From positions 1 to 34,085 of the forward strand of contig DATNMW010000105.1 of assembly GCA_035602155.1 (NCBI GenBank): a DNA stretch of 34,085 nucleotides. Reading direction: 5' to 3'. Below the pieces are notes generated by a model. That model had not been told where the DNA came from and made no database searches. It saw nothing but the letters and a program-made list of their open reading frames with translations. Each line of letters begins with the position of its first letter. The first letter of the stretch is position 1. This stretch comes from Bog-159 sp035602155. Lineage in GTDB: Bacteria > Acidobacteriota > Terriglobia > Bryobacterales > Bryobacteraceae. Shown one piece after another: positions 24,869 through 33,678 of this stretch. The position numbers and the translations under genes are program-made.

Positions 24869-26935
24869 ATGCATCATCGCCACCTGATTACTCTTTTCGC
24901 TTTTCTGCCGCTTACCGTCGCGGCACAAGCGGTGGACGAGAGCAAGCTAGTCCGGCTGCCTGGCAATACACATATCGCGGCGCGCCCGGAGTTCGACCAA
25001 GGCCCCGTGCCGGACAATTTCTTCATGGGACACATCCAGCTTCAGCTCAAGCGCAATCCCGAGCGGGAGGCGGCGCTCGAACAACTGATCGATCGGATGC
25101 ACGACCCGAATTCGCCCAACTTTCACAAATGGCTGACGGCGGAAGAATTCGGCGGGGAGTTTGGCCCCGCGCCCCAGGATATCGACACCGTCGTCAACTG
25201 GCTGCGCGGGCATGGGTTCCGAATCGGCACGGTGTACAAGAGCGGCATGTTGATCGACTTTGCGGGTACGGCCGCGCAGGTGCGCGACGCTTTTCATACC
25301 GAGATCCATCGGTACAACGTGGATGGCGAACAGTACACCGCCAATGCCGGCGACCCGGAGATTCCAGCCGCTCTGGAGCCCATCGTGATGGGCCCCGCCG
25401 CGCTGTACAGCTTCCATCGGCATGCCCATGCGCGCAGGGCGCACCTCACCGAAACGTTCAATGGCATCACGGAGTATTACGTGACTCCGGCGGACTTCGC
25501 GAAGATCTACAATGTCACTCCGCTATGGACCGCCGGCGTGACCGGCGCCGGGCAGACGGTGGCGGTCCTGGAAGACTCCGATATGCAGATGACCGACTGG
25601 CAAACGTTCGTCTCCAGCTTCGGCCTGGCGTCCTATGGCGGAACCTTCGCTACGGTCCATCCGAATTGCAGCGATCCGGGCGCCAACGGCGACGAGATTG
25701 AGGTCGCGGTGGACGCGGAGGGAGTCAGCACATTCGCGCCGGGCGCGGCCGTGCAGGTGGCCGCCTGCCCGTCCACACGGACTACGGATGGGGACATTAC
25801 GGCCGCCGCGAACCTGCTGGATCTGCCCAACCCGCCGGACGTATTCAGCGACAGCTATGGCGGTTGCGAAGAGCAAACCACCAAGAGTTACGAAGCTCTG
25901 ATCAATAGCACCTGGCAGCAGGCCGTGGCCGAGGGTGTGTCCGTATTTGTAGCGGCGGGAGACGAGGGCGCCGATGAATGCGGTTATGGCCGGCGCTATG
26001 CGACCACCGGAATCAGCATCGACGGCACGGCTTCGACTCCCTATGACGTGGCCGTGGGAGGCACCGATTTCTCCGATGTCGCCAGCGGGACGGCGAGCGT
26101 TTATTGGAGCGCCACGAACAGCGCCACGGGCGGTTCCGCTCTGTCCTACATTCCGGAGATTCCGTGGAATGGAACCTGCGCCAGCAACATACTCGCGGCA
26201 TATCTTGGCTACACCAGCGGCCTGGACTTCTGCAACACCTCCGTGGGCGAAGGCGGGGCGTATCAGCAGGTTTCCAATGCGGGCAGCGGCGGCCCCAGCA
26301 GCGTCTTCGCCAAGCCATCCTGGCAAACCGGTGTTTTGGGTATTCACAACGATGGCCGGCGCGATATTCCGGATGTTTCGCTGTTCGCCTCGGACGGAGT
26401 CTACAACCAAGCCATAGTCAGTTGCATGTCCGACGCCAATGAGGGAGGCGTGCCTTGCGACTATAAGAACCTCAAGGACACATTCCTGAACAGCGGTGGG
26501 GGCACCTCCTGCAGCGCGCCGTCTTTCGCCGGTATCCAGGCGCTCATCGATCAGAAAGTGGGTAGCCGGCAAGGCAATCCCAATCCGGTGCTGTACCAGC
26601 TTGCCGCCGGAGAGTACGGCGGCAACGGCAGTCCGAATCGCGGCAATCTCGGCAGTTGCAATGCGAGCAACGGCAACACGATCGGCGGCACATGCATCTT
26701 CAACGACGTTACCGAGGGAGACAACGATATTCCCTGCCAGGCGGGCACGCCGGATTGCTACAGTGTCGCGGGCGACCAATATGGCGTGCTTTCCACGTCG
26801 ACCACCGCGGAGAGTATTGCGTATGGCGCTACGCACGGTTGGGATTTCGCGACTGGCTTGGGCAGCGTGAACGTGACCAACCTGGTTAACGCCTGGCCCA
26901 TACCGGCCAACTCCTCCGCTGGGCGCAAGCCATAA
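24869..26935 (+). CDS. Secreted S53 (kumamolisin-type) peptidase with pro-domain
   Basis: The start ATG at 24869 has GAGGAGGA 8 nt upstream. The 688-residue product has a signal peptide (1-20, ending VAA-QA). A pro-kumamolisin activation domain (about 45-185) follows, with HIQLQLKRNPEREAALEQL, HDPNSPNFHKWLTAEEF and LIDFAGTAAQVRDAFHTEIH. The catalytic domain carries Glu278/Asp282 (EIEVAVDAEG), oxyanion Asp365 (VAAGDEGADE) and nucleophile Ser547 in GGGTSCSAP. It is an acid-active endopeptidase by family, secreted and self-processed. Many cysteines suggest disulfides. Complete and probably functional. Confidence 0.95.
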   Translation: MHHRHLITLFAFLPLTVAAQAVDESKLVRLPGNTHIAARPEFDQGPVPDNFFMGHIQLQLKRNPEREAALEQLIDRMHDPNSPNFHKWLTAEEFGGEFGPAPQDIDTVVNWLRGHGFRIGTVYKSGMLIDFAGTAAQVRDAFHTEIHRYNVDGEQYTANAGDPEIPAALEPIVMGPAALYSFHRHAHARRAHLTETFNGITEYYVTPADFAKIYNVTPLWTAGVTGAGQTVAVLEDSDMQMTDWQTFVSSFGLASYGGTFATVHPNCSDPGANGDEIEVAVDAEGVSTFAPGAAVQVAACPSTRTTDGDITAAANLLDLPNPPDVFSDSYGGCEEQTTKSYEALINSTWQQAVAEGVSVFVAAGDEGADECGYGRRYATTGISIDGTASTPYDVAVGGTDFSDVASGTASVYWSATNSATGGSALSYIPEIPWNGTCASNILAAYLGYTSGLDFCNTSVGEGGAYQQVSNAGSGGPSSVFAKPSWQTGVLGIHNDGRRDIPDVSLFASDGVYNQAIVSCMSDANEGGVPCDYKNLKDTFLNSGGGTSCSAPSFAGIQALIDQKVGSRQGNPNPVLYQLAAGEYGGNGSPNRGNLGSCNASNGNTIGGTCIFNDVTEGDNDIPCQAGTPDCYSVAGDQYGVLSTSTTAESIAYGATHGWDFATGLGSVNVTNLVNAWPIPANSSAGRKP

Positions 26936-27069
26936 AGCTGGAGTTGGTGCACGCGTAGTCTGTCTAAAATCTGTTTGGCGCGGTACGTATCACGATTAAG
27001 CGTCGCGCCGAAGCCCTGGCCGCCGCCGAAGATACAGTTCGACCAGGTCGCACACGCCTGCAGCCTGTC

Positions 27070-27972
27070 CTACAGATCCTTCAGGCTCTCATCAAGGAGC
27101 TTCCGGGTGCCCTCGTACGGTCCGCCCTGCCCCTCCCACTCCATGGAGAAGTAGCCCCGATAGTCGGCGGCCTTGGCGATGCCGAAGGTCCTGGCCATGC
27201 TCACGCGGAAAACCTTGCCGTTGTCGACCTCCGAATCCTTCACGTGCGAGATGTTGTACGCGTGCCGGAACATGGCTTCGACGGCCCTGTAATTGAAATC
27301 TTCGTCTCCCTTCATCATGGAGTTGCCGAAGTCCGGCAGCCCACGGAGCCACGGGCTGTTCACAGTGTCGATCACTTTGACCAGAAAAAAGGCGTCCTCC
27401 GTGTCCAGGTCGTCGTTCTCCAGGTTAATCATGACATTCTTCGCCGCGCCGTATTCGGCCACCTGCTTCAGGCTCTCGGACGCGCGGCCCACGTCGGGCG
27501 TCATGCCTCTGGCTCCCTGGATGTGGACGCGAATGCTAGGCGAGCCGATGGCCACGGCCACGTCCACCCATTTCTTGCCGCCGGCGATCGCTTTGTCGCG
27601 GCGCGCGGGATCGGTATCGTATAGGCTGGCCCCTACGGCCGTGGGGATGTTCACAATGTGCGAATGGGCCTGCTCGACCGCGCGGCGGAGTTCTTCGAGA
27701 TAGGCGGGCTCGGTGGATGGAAAATGCGAGTTAAGCGGCTCGATGTTGTGGATGCCGAACTTGTCCACCACCATGGCCGCAAAATCCGTCAGCTTGAGGC
27801 CCGGATGGCCGGGCCGGTCCATGAAACTGCGGAACGGGTAGGAAGCGACTGCCAGGCGGTCGCGTGGCGCAGCGGGAAAGTGGATATCGGGCGTCGCGGC
27901 GGGGAGCGCTATCGGCGCGGCCCCGAGGGCGGCGCAGGTTTCGATGAAAGTGCGGCGGCTGATGGATGGCAT
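27070..27972 (-). CDS. Tat-exported TIM-barrel protein (sugar isomerase/epimerase family)
   Basis: A 300-residue protein with an N-terminal twin-arginine signal (SISRRTFIETCAALGAA). A xylose-isomerase-like (AP endonuclease family 2) barrel follows. Landmarks are NIEPLNSHFPS, IRVHIQGARG, MINLENDDLDTEDAFF, GLPDFGNS, ISHVKDSEVD and FSMEWEGQGG, with the Glu/Asp/His metal ligands expected at the strand ends. CTGGAGGG lies 7-8 nt before the ATG (plus-strand CCCTCCAG). The substrate is unknown. It is likely periplasmic and functionally related to the exported sugar oxidoreductase family. Confidence 0.9.
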   Translation of the reverse strand: MPSISRRTFIETCAALGAAPIALPAATPDIHFPAAPRDRLAVASYPFRSFMDRPGHPGLKLTDFAAMVVDKFGIHNIEPLNSHFPSTEPAYLEELRRAVEQAHSHIVNIPTAVGASLYDTDPARRDKAIAGGKKWVDVAVAIGSPSIRVHIQGARGMTPDVGRASESLKQVAEYGAAKNVMINLENDDLDTEDAFFLVKVIDTVNSPWLRGLPDFGNSMMKGDEDFNYRAVEAMFRHAYNISHVKDSEVDNGKVFRVSMARTFGIAKAADYRGYFSMEWEGQGGPYEGTRKLLDESLKDL

Positions 27973-28035
27973 GGCACCCTCCAGAATAACGCGGCGGTGG
28001 ACATGCGATGCTTGGATTTGGAATAATCAGGCATC

Positions 28036-28116
28036 ATGCGAACGATACTGGAGATAGACGATCCGATTCCGCTGGATCTCGCGTTCCATGGGAGCGCTGG
28101 TGGATTTGGCAGGTAA
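28036..28116 (+). pseudogene. Possible VapB-type antitoxin remnant
   Basis: A 26-codon frame opens MRTILEIDD, the usual beginning of VapB-like ribbon-helix-helix antitoxins (MRTTLDIDD...). It then diverges and stops. With the toxin-like tail just downstream it looks like a locus collapsed by deletions. The short match makes this tentative. Confidence 0.42.
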
Positions 28117-28152
28117 GGACGCCGTGTGCCCGGTGCTGGATTCCGATCCGCT

Positions 28153-28269
28153 ATGAGCTACTCCCTCGACGCCAAAATCCCGCTCAGCGGCGTGTGCACG
28201 CCTTACACGAGGGACCGCGATTTCCGGAAGTTCGAGTTTTTCGAGGTGGGCGATCCATTTTTGCCGTAG
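28153..28269 (+). pseudogene. VapC-like PIN toxin C-terminal remnant
   Basis: A 38-codon frame ends YTRDRDFRKFEFFEVGDPF followed by LP and a stop. The pattern T-x-DRDF-x-KF...V-x-DPF is the C-terminal signature of VapC PIN-domain toxins, which contains their last acidic residue. The rest of the PIN domain is missing. It abuts the 5' end of the phosphodiesterase gene, so the same deletion may have affected that gene's start. Confidence 0.52.
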
Positions 28270-28291
28270 GAGATGGGCATCTTTACCGCTG

Positions 28292-30133
28292 GTGCTCGCC
28301 GCAGCGGCCCTGGCAGGGTGCCATGGTTCGCAGGCGCATGGGCGGCAGGTCATCGTGCTGGGCGTCGATGGCATGGATCCGGGCTTCCTGGAGCGGCATT
28401 GGAGCGACCTGCCCAACGTCGCCCGCTTGCGCGATCGGGGTGGCTTCCGGCGGCTGGGCACCACCACGCCTCCGCAGAGCCCCGTGGCTTGGTCCACGTT
28501 CATCACCGGCCTGGAACCGGCGCAGCACGGCATCTTCGACTTCGTGCATCGCGATCCGCGGACGATGCAGCCGTTCTCCTCGATGAGCCGGACCGTCGAG
28601 CCGCGCTTCAAGATCCCGCTCGGCCCGTACGAACTGCCGCTATCTTCGGCGCGCGTGGAGACCTTGCGCAAGGGCCAGCCGTTCTGGCGGATGCTGTCGG
28701 AGCGCCATATCCCGGTGACCATCATGCACATGCCCACTAACTTTCCGCCGGAGCAGGCGGGCGAGGCCATCGCGGGTATGGGAGTCCCGGACCTGCGCGG
28801 AACAGAGGGTACCTTCACCTTCTACACCGACGATCCGGAGGAATCCGCGCGGGATCTGCCGGGTGGGCGGATCGTGAAGGTGCAAGGGGTGCACGGCCGC
28901 TACGTGCTGCCCGTGGAAGGGCCGCCGAACCCGTTGCGCAAGGATCGGCGATTTGCCGCGGAGGATCTGATCGTGGAGGCCGATTCGGAGCGGGACGCGG
29001 CGCGGCTGACGATTGGCGGCACGGAGGCCATTGTGCAGCAGGGCGAATGGTCGGATTGGCTGCGAGCGGATTTCCCGCTGCTGAGCTGGCTGGCGGGTGC
29101 GCGGGGCATGTTCCGCGCCTACGCGAAGGAGCTTCACCCGCGGCTGGCGCTGTATCTAACGCCGGTCAACATCGATCCGCGCGCGCCGGAGCTGCCGATC
29201 TCCGCGCCTGCGTCGTTCAGCCGCACCGTTGCGGGCGCGATCGGCCCGTTCTATACGCAAGGCATCGCGGAAGACACGTCGGCGTACCGGCATGGGGTGC
29301 TGAACCTATCGGAGTTTCTGCTGCAGAGCAGGCTGGTGCGCGACGACGAGATGAAGCTGCTGCGCTATTCGCTCGACCACTTTCGGGAGGGGCTATTGTT
29401 CTTCTACTTTTCGTCGATCGACCAGGGATCGCACATGCTTTGGGGGAAGCACGAGCCGGAGTTGCTGGAGATTTATCGCGCGGTGGACAGCGCGATCGGC
29501 GACGTAGCGCGGCGGTTTCCGCGGGCGGACATCGTGGTCATGTCGGACCATGGTTTCAATTCGTTCGATCGCAGCGTGAATCTGAATACGTGGCTGTGGG
29601 AGAAAGGTTTTCTCGCGCTGCATGGACCTCCGCGGGGCGGCGATGAAGGCTTCGCGGACGTGGATTGGCGCGGGACGCAGGCCTACGCGCTGGGGCTGAA
29701 CGGTTTGTATCTGAACATTGCCGGGCGGGAAAAGAACGGCATTCTGCAGCCGGGCACGGAGACCGAGGCGGCAATGCGCGTGCTGGCGCGCGAGTTGACG
29801 GACTTTCGCGATCCGGTGAATGGCCGGCAGGTGGTGGAGACGGCTCCGGCGACCGGCGCGTCGATGGGTCCGGACATGATTGTGGGTTATGCGCGCGGGT
29901 ATCGGGGATCGTGGGAGACGGCGTTGGGCGCGGCGCCGCGGGCCATTCTGGAGGACAATACGGATGTTTGGATCGGCGACCATTGCATCAACGCCGAAGA
30001 TGTGCCGGGCGTGCTGCTGAGCAATCGGATGCTCCGGACGAAGCGGCCTTCTTTACGGGATCTTACGGTTACGATCTTGGGGATGTTCGGGGTGGGTCCG
30101 GGCGAGGGGATGAAGGGGAGGAACGTTTTTTGA
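28292..30133 (+). CDS. Lipoprotein alkaline-phosphatase-superfamily phosphodiesterase
   Basis: The only conventional in-frame start is GTG at 28292, giving 613 residues. The frame stays open upstream and reads RRRWASLPLVLAAAALAGC, a textbook lipoprotein signal with lipobox LAGC, but no start codon exists there. An ATG at 28273 after AGGAG is one base out of frame. The true start is therefore unclear, or the 5' end is damaged. The body fits type I phosphodiesterase/nucleotide pyrophosphatase proteins: VIVLGVDGMDPG (metal Asp), PPQSPVAWSTFITG (nucleophile region), SSIDQGSHMLWG and VVMSDHGFNSF. It is probably anchored to a membrane facing the periplasm. It converges on comEC. Confidence 0.85.
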   Translation: MLAAAALAGCHGSQAHGRQVIVLGVDGMDPGFLERHWSDLPNVARLRDRGGFRRLGTTTPPQSPVAWSTFITGLEPAQHGIFDFVHRDPRTMQPFSSMSRTVEPRFKIPLGPYELPLSSARVETLRKGQPFWRMLSERHIPVTIMHMPTNFPPEQAGEAIAGMGVPDLRGTEGTFTFYTDDPEESARDLPGGRIVKVQGVHGRYVLPVEGPPNPLRKDRRFAAEDLIVEADSERDAARLTIGGTEAIVQQGEWSDWLRADFPLLSWLAGARGMFRAYAKELHPRLALYLTPVNIDPRAPELPISAPASFSRTVAGAIGPFYTQGIAEDTSAYRHGVLNLSEFLLQSRLVRDDEMKLLRYSLDHFREGLLFFYFSSIDQGSHMLWGKHEPELLEIYRAVDSAIGDVARRFPRADIVVMSDHGFNSFDRSVNLNTWLWEKGFLALHGPPRGGDEGFADVDWRGTQAYALGLNGLYLNIAGREKNGILQPGTETEAAMRVLARELTDFRDPVNGRQVVETAPATGASMGPDMIVGYARGYRGSWETALGAAPRAILEDNTDVWIGDHCINAEDVPGVLLSNRMLRTKRPSLRDLTVTILGMFGVGPGEGMKGRNVF

Positions 30134-30267
30134 ATTTGCGGGGCATCAAAATCCTTGACAAATCCATGGGCGGAAGCCTTCGCTTCGCAGTTGAATTTCC
30201 AGACCGCGGCCCTGTGGTTCCGTCCGGCATTTCCGAAGCCCGGCCGGAATCGTAGGACGACGGAGCA

Positions 30268-32811
30268 TCAGAATACGCGCGCCAACAGCGCCCCCGGAGC
30301 GCTTCCCAGATCCCCCGACCAGCGGGCCATATCCATCTGCAGCCGCCGTCCGTCGCTGCGCACCGTGACCAGCCCATCGATATCGGTGCGCAGCACGCAC
30401 GCCTGCCGCTCCCGATAGCGCTCCAGCACCTCGGCGTGCGGATGCCCATAGGAGTTCTCAAAGCCCGCGGACATCACCGCGAAGGCCGGCTGCAGCACAT
30501 CCAGAAACGCAGCCGTGCTGGAAGTCTTGCTGCCGTGGTGCGGCACCTTGAGCACGTCCGTCTTGCGCAACAAGCCCTCGGCGACCAGCTCCGCCTCGAC
30601 CTGCCGCTCGATATCGCCGCTCAGCAGGAACGACTGCCGCCCGAAGGTCACACGGAAGGCCAGCGAATCGTTGTTGTGCGGCGCCTCTTTAGCCACATAG
30701 TCCAGCGAAGGCGCCAGCACCTCCAACTCCGCGCCGCCATAGCTGAACCTTTGGCCGCGATGCAGCGGCACAATACGCACGCCATCCCTGCGCGCGCGAT
30801 CCCGCAAAGCGTCCCATGCGGGGTTGTCCGAATTCGCGCCGGTCCATAGCTCCCTGGCGTGGAAGTTTTCGAGCAGCGACGGCAGCCCGCCGATGTGATC
30901 GGCATGCGCGTGCGTACACACCATCGCGTCGATGCGGCCGATGGAGCGGTCCCACAAGTAGGGCGATACCACGTCTTCACCGATATCCATTTGCGCGGGC
31001 GCGCGATGCCCGAAGTTGGGGATGCCGCCGCCATCCACCAACATCAGCTTGCCGTCCGGGAAGGCCAGCAGGATGCTATCGCCTTGGCCCACGTCCACCA
31101 CGGTCATCTCCAGCGTATTGGGCACGATTTCGGGTGGAAACGGATGCCAAAGCAGCAGCGCCAGCAAGACCGATAGCGCACCTGCGGCGGCGGTGAACCA
31201 CCAGCGGCCCGCGCGCCCGGCCATGACCGCCAGAATCAGCCCGGCGCCGATGGCGATTCCCAACCACGCGGGCGGAGTGGGTATGCGCCAGTTCGGCTCC
31301 AGATGCATGTGCCAGGCGACCACCGCGTGCGATGCCGCGAGCAGCCACCCCGCGGCCTTCGCCACCCATGCCCAGCCGGTAAATATGGCTATGAAGCCCA
31401 CCGGAATTACGGCGCACATCAAAGGCACTACTATGGTGTTGGCGGACACGCCCGAAAATCCGATGCGATGAAAGTACACCACCATCGGCAGCGCCAACCC
31501 CAGTTGCACGATGGCCGACACCACCGCAAGTTGGAACGCGTAGAACATCACGCGCGCCGGAATGCCGATGGCCAGGCAACTGGCGCGCTCCGGCAGCCTG
31601 GTCCATAGCCGCAAGGTTTCCGCTAGCAGACGCATCTCCACGCGAAACTGCGCGGCTACTGGCGCCAGGTGCAGGTCGCGGCCGGTATCCGGCAGGTCCG
31701 CCAGTGCGCGCGCGCGCGAGTACGAGGTGCGCTCCAACACCGGCGTGGCGAATGCGCCAATAAAACCCACCGCCAGGAACGTGAGCTGAAAGCTGGCTTC
31801 GAACATCTGCTCGGGATCGAGCACCAGGAAGCCGATGGCCACCGCCGCCAGAATGTTCAGGATTCGCCGCTGCCGCGCGAAGTAGCTGGCCACCGCGAAC
31901 AGTGTGAAACCGGCGGCGCAGCGCACGCAAGGCGATCCCCATCCGGTCACCAGCGCGTACAGCCACAGCAGCGCGGAGGTGACGAACAGGGCCGCCTCGC
32001 GCCGCACGAAGCAGAGGCGCAGCACCAGCATCAGAAAGGCGGCCAACACTACTGTATGCGTGCCCGAGATTACCAGCGCGTGGTAGGTTCCCGTGTTGCG
32101 GAACTGTTCCGTCCAGACGCGCTGCACCTGGTAGGTTTCGCCGATCATGACGGCTTGCATCATGCCGGTCTCATACGGCTTGCCTTGGTAGAGATGCGCG
32201 AGGCGCTCGAGCGCCATCACGCGCAGGCCCACGATAGCGGCCTGGAATCGCGATCCGCACTGGCCGGGCAGCACCGTAACCTCGCCTCCGGAGCTCATGG
32301 CAGCGGTCCAATAGATATCGCGGCGCGCCAGATAGAGCGCATAGTCGAAAGCGCCGGGATTGCCGAAGTTGCGCGGCCGCCGCGCACGCGCCTCGAACTC
32401 CACGCGCTGGCCGTAGTGCAGCGCGGGTGGCGGCTGGCCTTCGCGCGCGTAGGCGGTTACCTGCACGCGCGCGCCAGGGTCCAGTTCCACGACGAAGCGT
32501 TCGCGGTCGCCGGAGAGCGCCGGCGGCTGGACCACGCAACCGCTCAGGATAACCGGCTCGCGCCCCTCCACATCCAGATCCGGGCGAGGGCCCGGGCGAT
32601 GCGCCAAGTCGACCAGCACGCCCGCGAACGCGAGACCCAGCAGGCAGGATGCACCGGCCAGGAGGCGCGCCCGCCGCCAGAGCGCGATGACGCCCAGGAT
32701 TGCAAATACCGCAATGACCACGCACAGCTCGCTGGTTTCAAACGACACGCATCGCGAAGCCAGAATGCCCGCGGCGATAGCGGCTAGAGGCGGGACTAGA
32801 GGGTCTTGCAT
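30268..32811 (-). CDS. comEC: ComEC/Rec2 DNA-uptake channel protein
   Basis: This inner-membrane channel takes up single-stranded DNA during natural transformation. The 847-residue product has two N-terminal TM helices, then a DUF4131 OB-fold region (about 60-190). The competence domain with many TM helices spans about 210-510. It includes YHALVISGTHTVVLAAF, where most members read ISG-L-H. A metallo-beta-lactamase domain (about 560-840) follows, with VVDVGQGDSILL, CTHAHADHIGG near 630 and LKVPHHGSKTSS. Architecture and length are complete. Its ATG overlaps the last 16 bp of the upstream ORF6N gene, so coupled translation is likely. Confidence 0.95.
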   Translation of the reverse strand: MQDPLVPPLAAIAAGILASRCVSFETSELCVVIAVFAILGVIALWRRARLLAGASCLLGLAFAGVLVDLAHRPGPRPDLDVEGREPVILSGCVVQPPALSGDRERFVVELDPGARVQVTAYAREGQPPPALHYGQRVEFEARARRPRNFGNPGAFDYALYLARRDIYWTAAMSSGGEVTVLPGQCGSRFQAAIVGLRVMALERLAHLYQGKPYETGMMQAVMIGETYQVQRVWTEQFRNTGTYHALVISGTHTVVLAAFLMLVLRLCFVRREAALFVTSALLWLYALVTGWGSPCVRCAAGFTLFAVASYFARQRRILNILAAVAIGFLVLDPEQMFEASFQLTFLAVGFIGAFATPVLERTSYSRARALADLPDTGRDLHLAPVAAQFRVEMRLLAETLRLWTRLPERASCLAIGIPARVMFYAFQLAVVSAIVQLGLALPMVVYFHRIGFSGVSANTIVVPLMCAVIPVGFIAIFTGWAWVAKAAGWLLAASHAVVAWHMHLEPNWRIPTPPAWLGIAIGAGLILAVMAGRAGRWWFTAAAGALSVLLALLLWHPFPPEIVPNTLEMTVVDVGQGDSILLAFPDGKLMLVDGGGIPNFGHRAPAQMDIGEDVVSPYLWDRSIGRIDAMVCTHAHADHIGGLPSLLENFHARELWTGANSDNPAWDALRDRARRDGVRIVPLHRGQRFSYGGAELEVLAPSLDYVAKEAPHNNDSLAFRVTFGRQSFLLSGDIERQVEAELVAEGLLRKTDVLKVPHHGSKTSSTAAFLDVLQPAFAVMSAGFENSYGHPHAEVLERYRERQACVLRTDIDGLVTVRSDGRRLQMDMARWSGDLGSAPGALLARVF

Positions 32812-33434
32812 GGGCCGGCTGCCGGTGGTTCGGCGATGAAGCCCATGCGCGGCTTGCGCCGTTTGGGAACGGCCCTGAGATCTTTGAATCCCCGCTTCAC
32901 CTTTTTTTCAAGATGCTGAATATCCTTGACCACGATCGACAGGACTGCCGCATGGTCTTCTTGCTTGCGCTCCACCAACTCCATCTTGCGCGCCAAATCC
33001 CGGTGGGTGGCCACTACCTCGCGCAGTCTCACGAAGGCGCGGACGATCAGGATGTTCATCTGTACCGCCCGCTCGCTGTTGAGGACGGAGGACAACATGG
33101 CCACACCGTGCTCGGTAAAGGCATAGGGCAGCGTGCGCCGTCCACCGCGCCCCTTTGACATCGCAATCCGCGATGTCAAAGAATCCGTCTCTTCCTTGCT
33201 AAGTTGGAACATGAAGTCTTCGGGAAAGCGCTCTAAATTCCGCTTAACGGCTTCGTTCAGCCGGAAGGTGGGCACGCGATACAGGCCGGCCAAATCGGAA
33301 TCGAGCATGACCTTCTGGCCGCGGAAGAGGTATATTCTTCGTCCGATGGGTTCCGACGGCAGGCGTTCGCCGCGGGTGTTGATGCGCCTGTTTCCGGCAA
33401 CGGTAGCCGCGGGGGCGGGAAGTAACTGTCGCAT
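32796..33434 (-). CDS. ORF6N-domain protein
   Basis: A 212-residue protein with an ORF6N domain (about 30-125): RIYLFRGQKVMLDSDLAGLY, the region FRLNEAVKRNLERFPEDF, and LPYAFTEHGVAMLSSVL. A coiled-coil region (about 130-180) and a basic tail follow. The domain is common in phage antirepressors and in mobile-element or stress-linked bacterial genes, and usually binds DNA. The start at 33434 gives a ~30-residue extension before the domain, and a later start cannot be excluded. It overlaps comEC by 16 bp. No other phage gene is nearby. Confidence 0.88.
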   Translation of the reverse strand: MRQLLPAPAATVAGNRRINTRGERLPSEPIGRRIYLFRGQKVMLDSDLAGLYRVPTFRLNEAVKRNLERFPEDFMFQLSKEETDSLTSRIAMSKGRGGRRTLPYAFTEHGVAMLSSVLNSERAVQMNILIVRAFVRLREVVATHRDLARKMELVERKQEDHAAVLSIVVKDIQHLEKKVKRGFKDLRAVPKRRKPRMGFIAEPPAAGPCKTL

Positions 33435-33678
33435 GGGCTAGCACGTTAGTGGCCCGGCCGGCCCGTATTTCTCCATTTCGATTGCGGCGCCCCTGCGTGA
33501 GCATCCCTCGCAGCCGGGCACGCCCTGTTACATCAGACCCTGGCAAGCCTTCATGGGAATCGCGCTGGCCCGCAGATCCCGCAAGGGAACGTGCCAACGG
33601 CGGCTAAAAGCCGGATTCTCGGGTCACGAATGGTCGGAACGATCGACTGGGGGCGGCCCGAGGCGATCATCCTTCCGT
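33435..33678. other. Interval without a recognisable gene
   Basis: About 240 bp between the ORF6N start and the alcohol dehydrogenase remnant. Short frames exist but none resembles a protein family. The ORF6N promoter presumably lies at the left end. Part of it may be unrecognisable 5' sequence of the decayed dehydrogenase. Confidence 0.5.

Noticed and set aside
25523..26836. Minus-strand frame of 437 codons opposite the S53 peptidase
   Set aside because: Antisense to a complete peptidase with all catalytic motifs. No protein-like features of its own.
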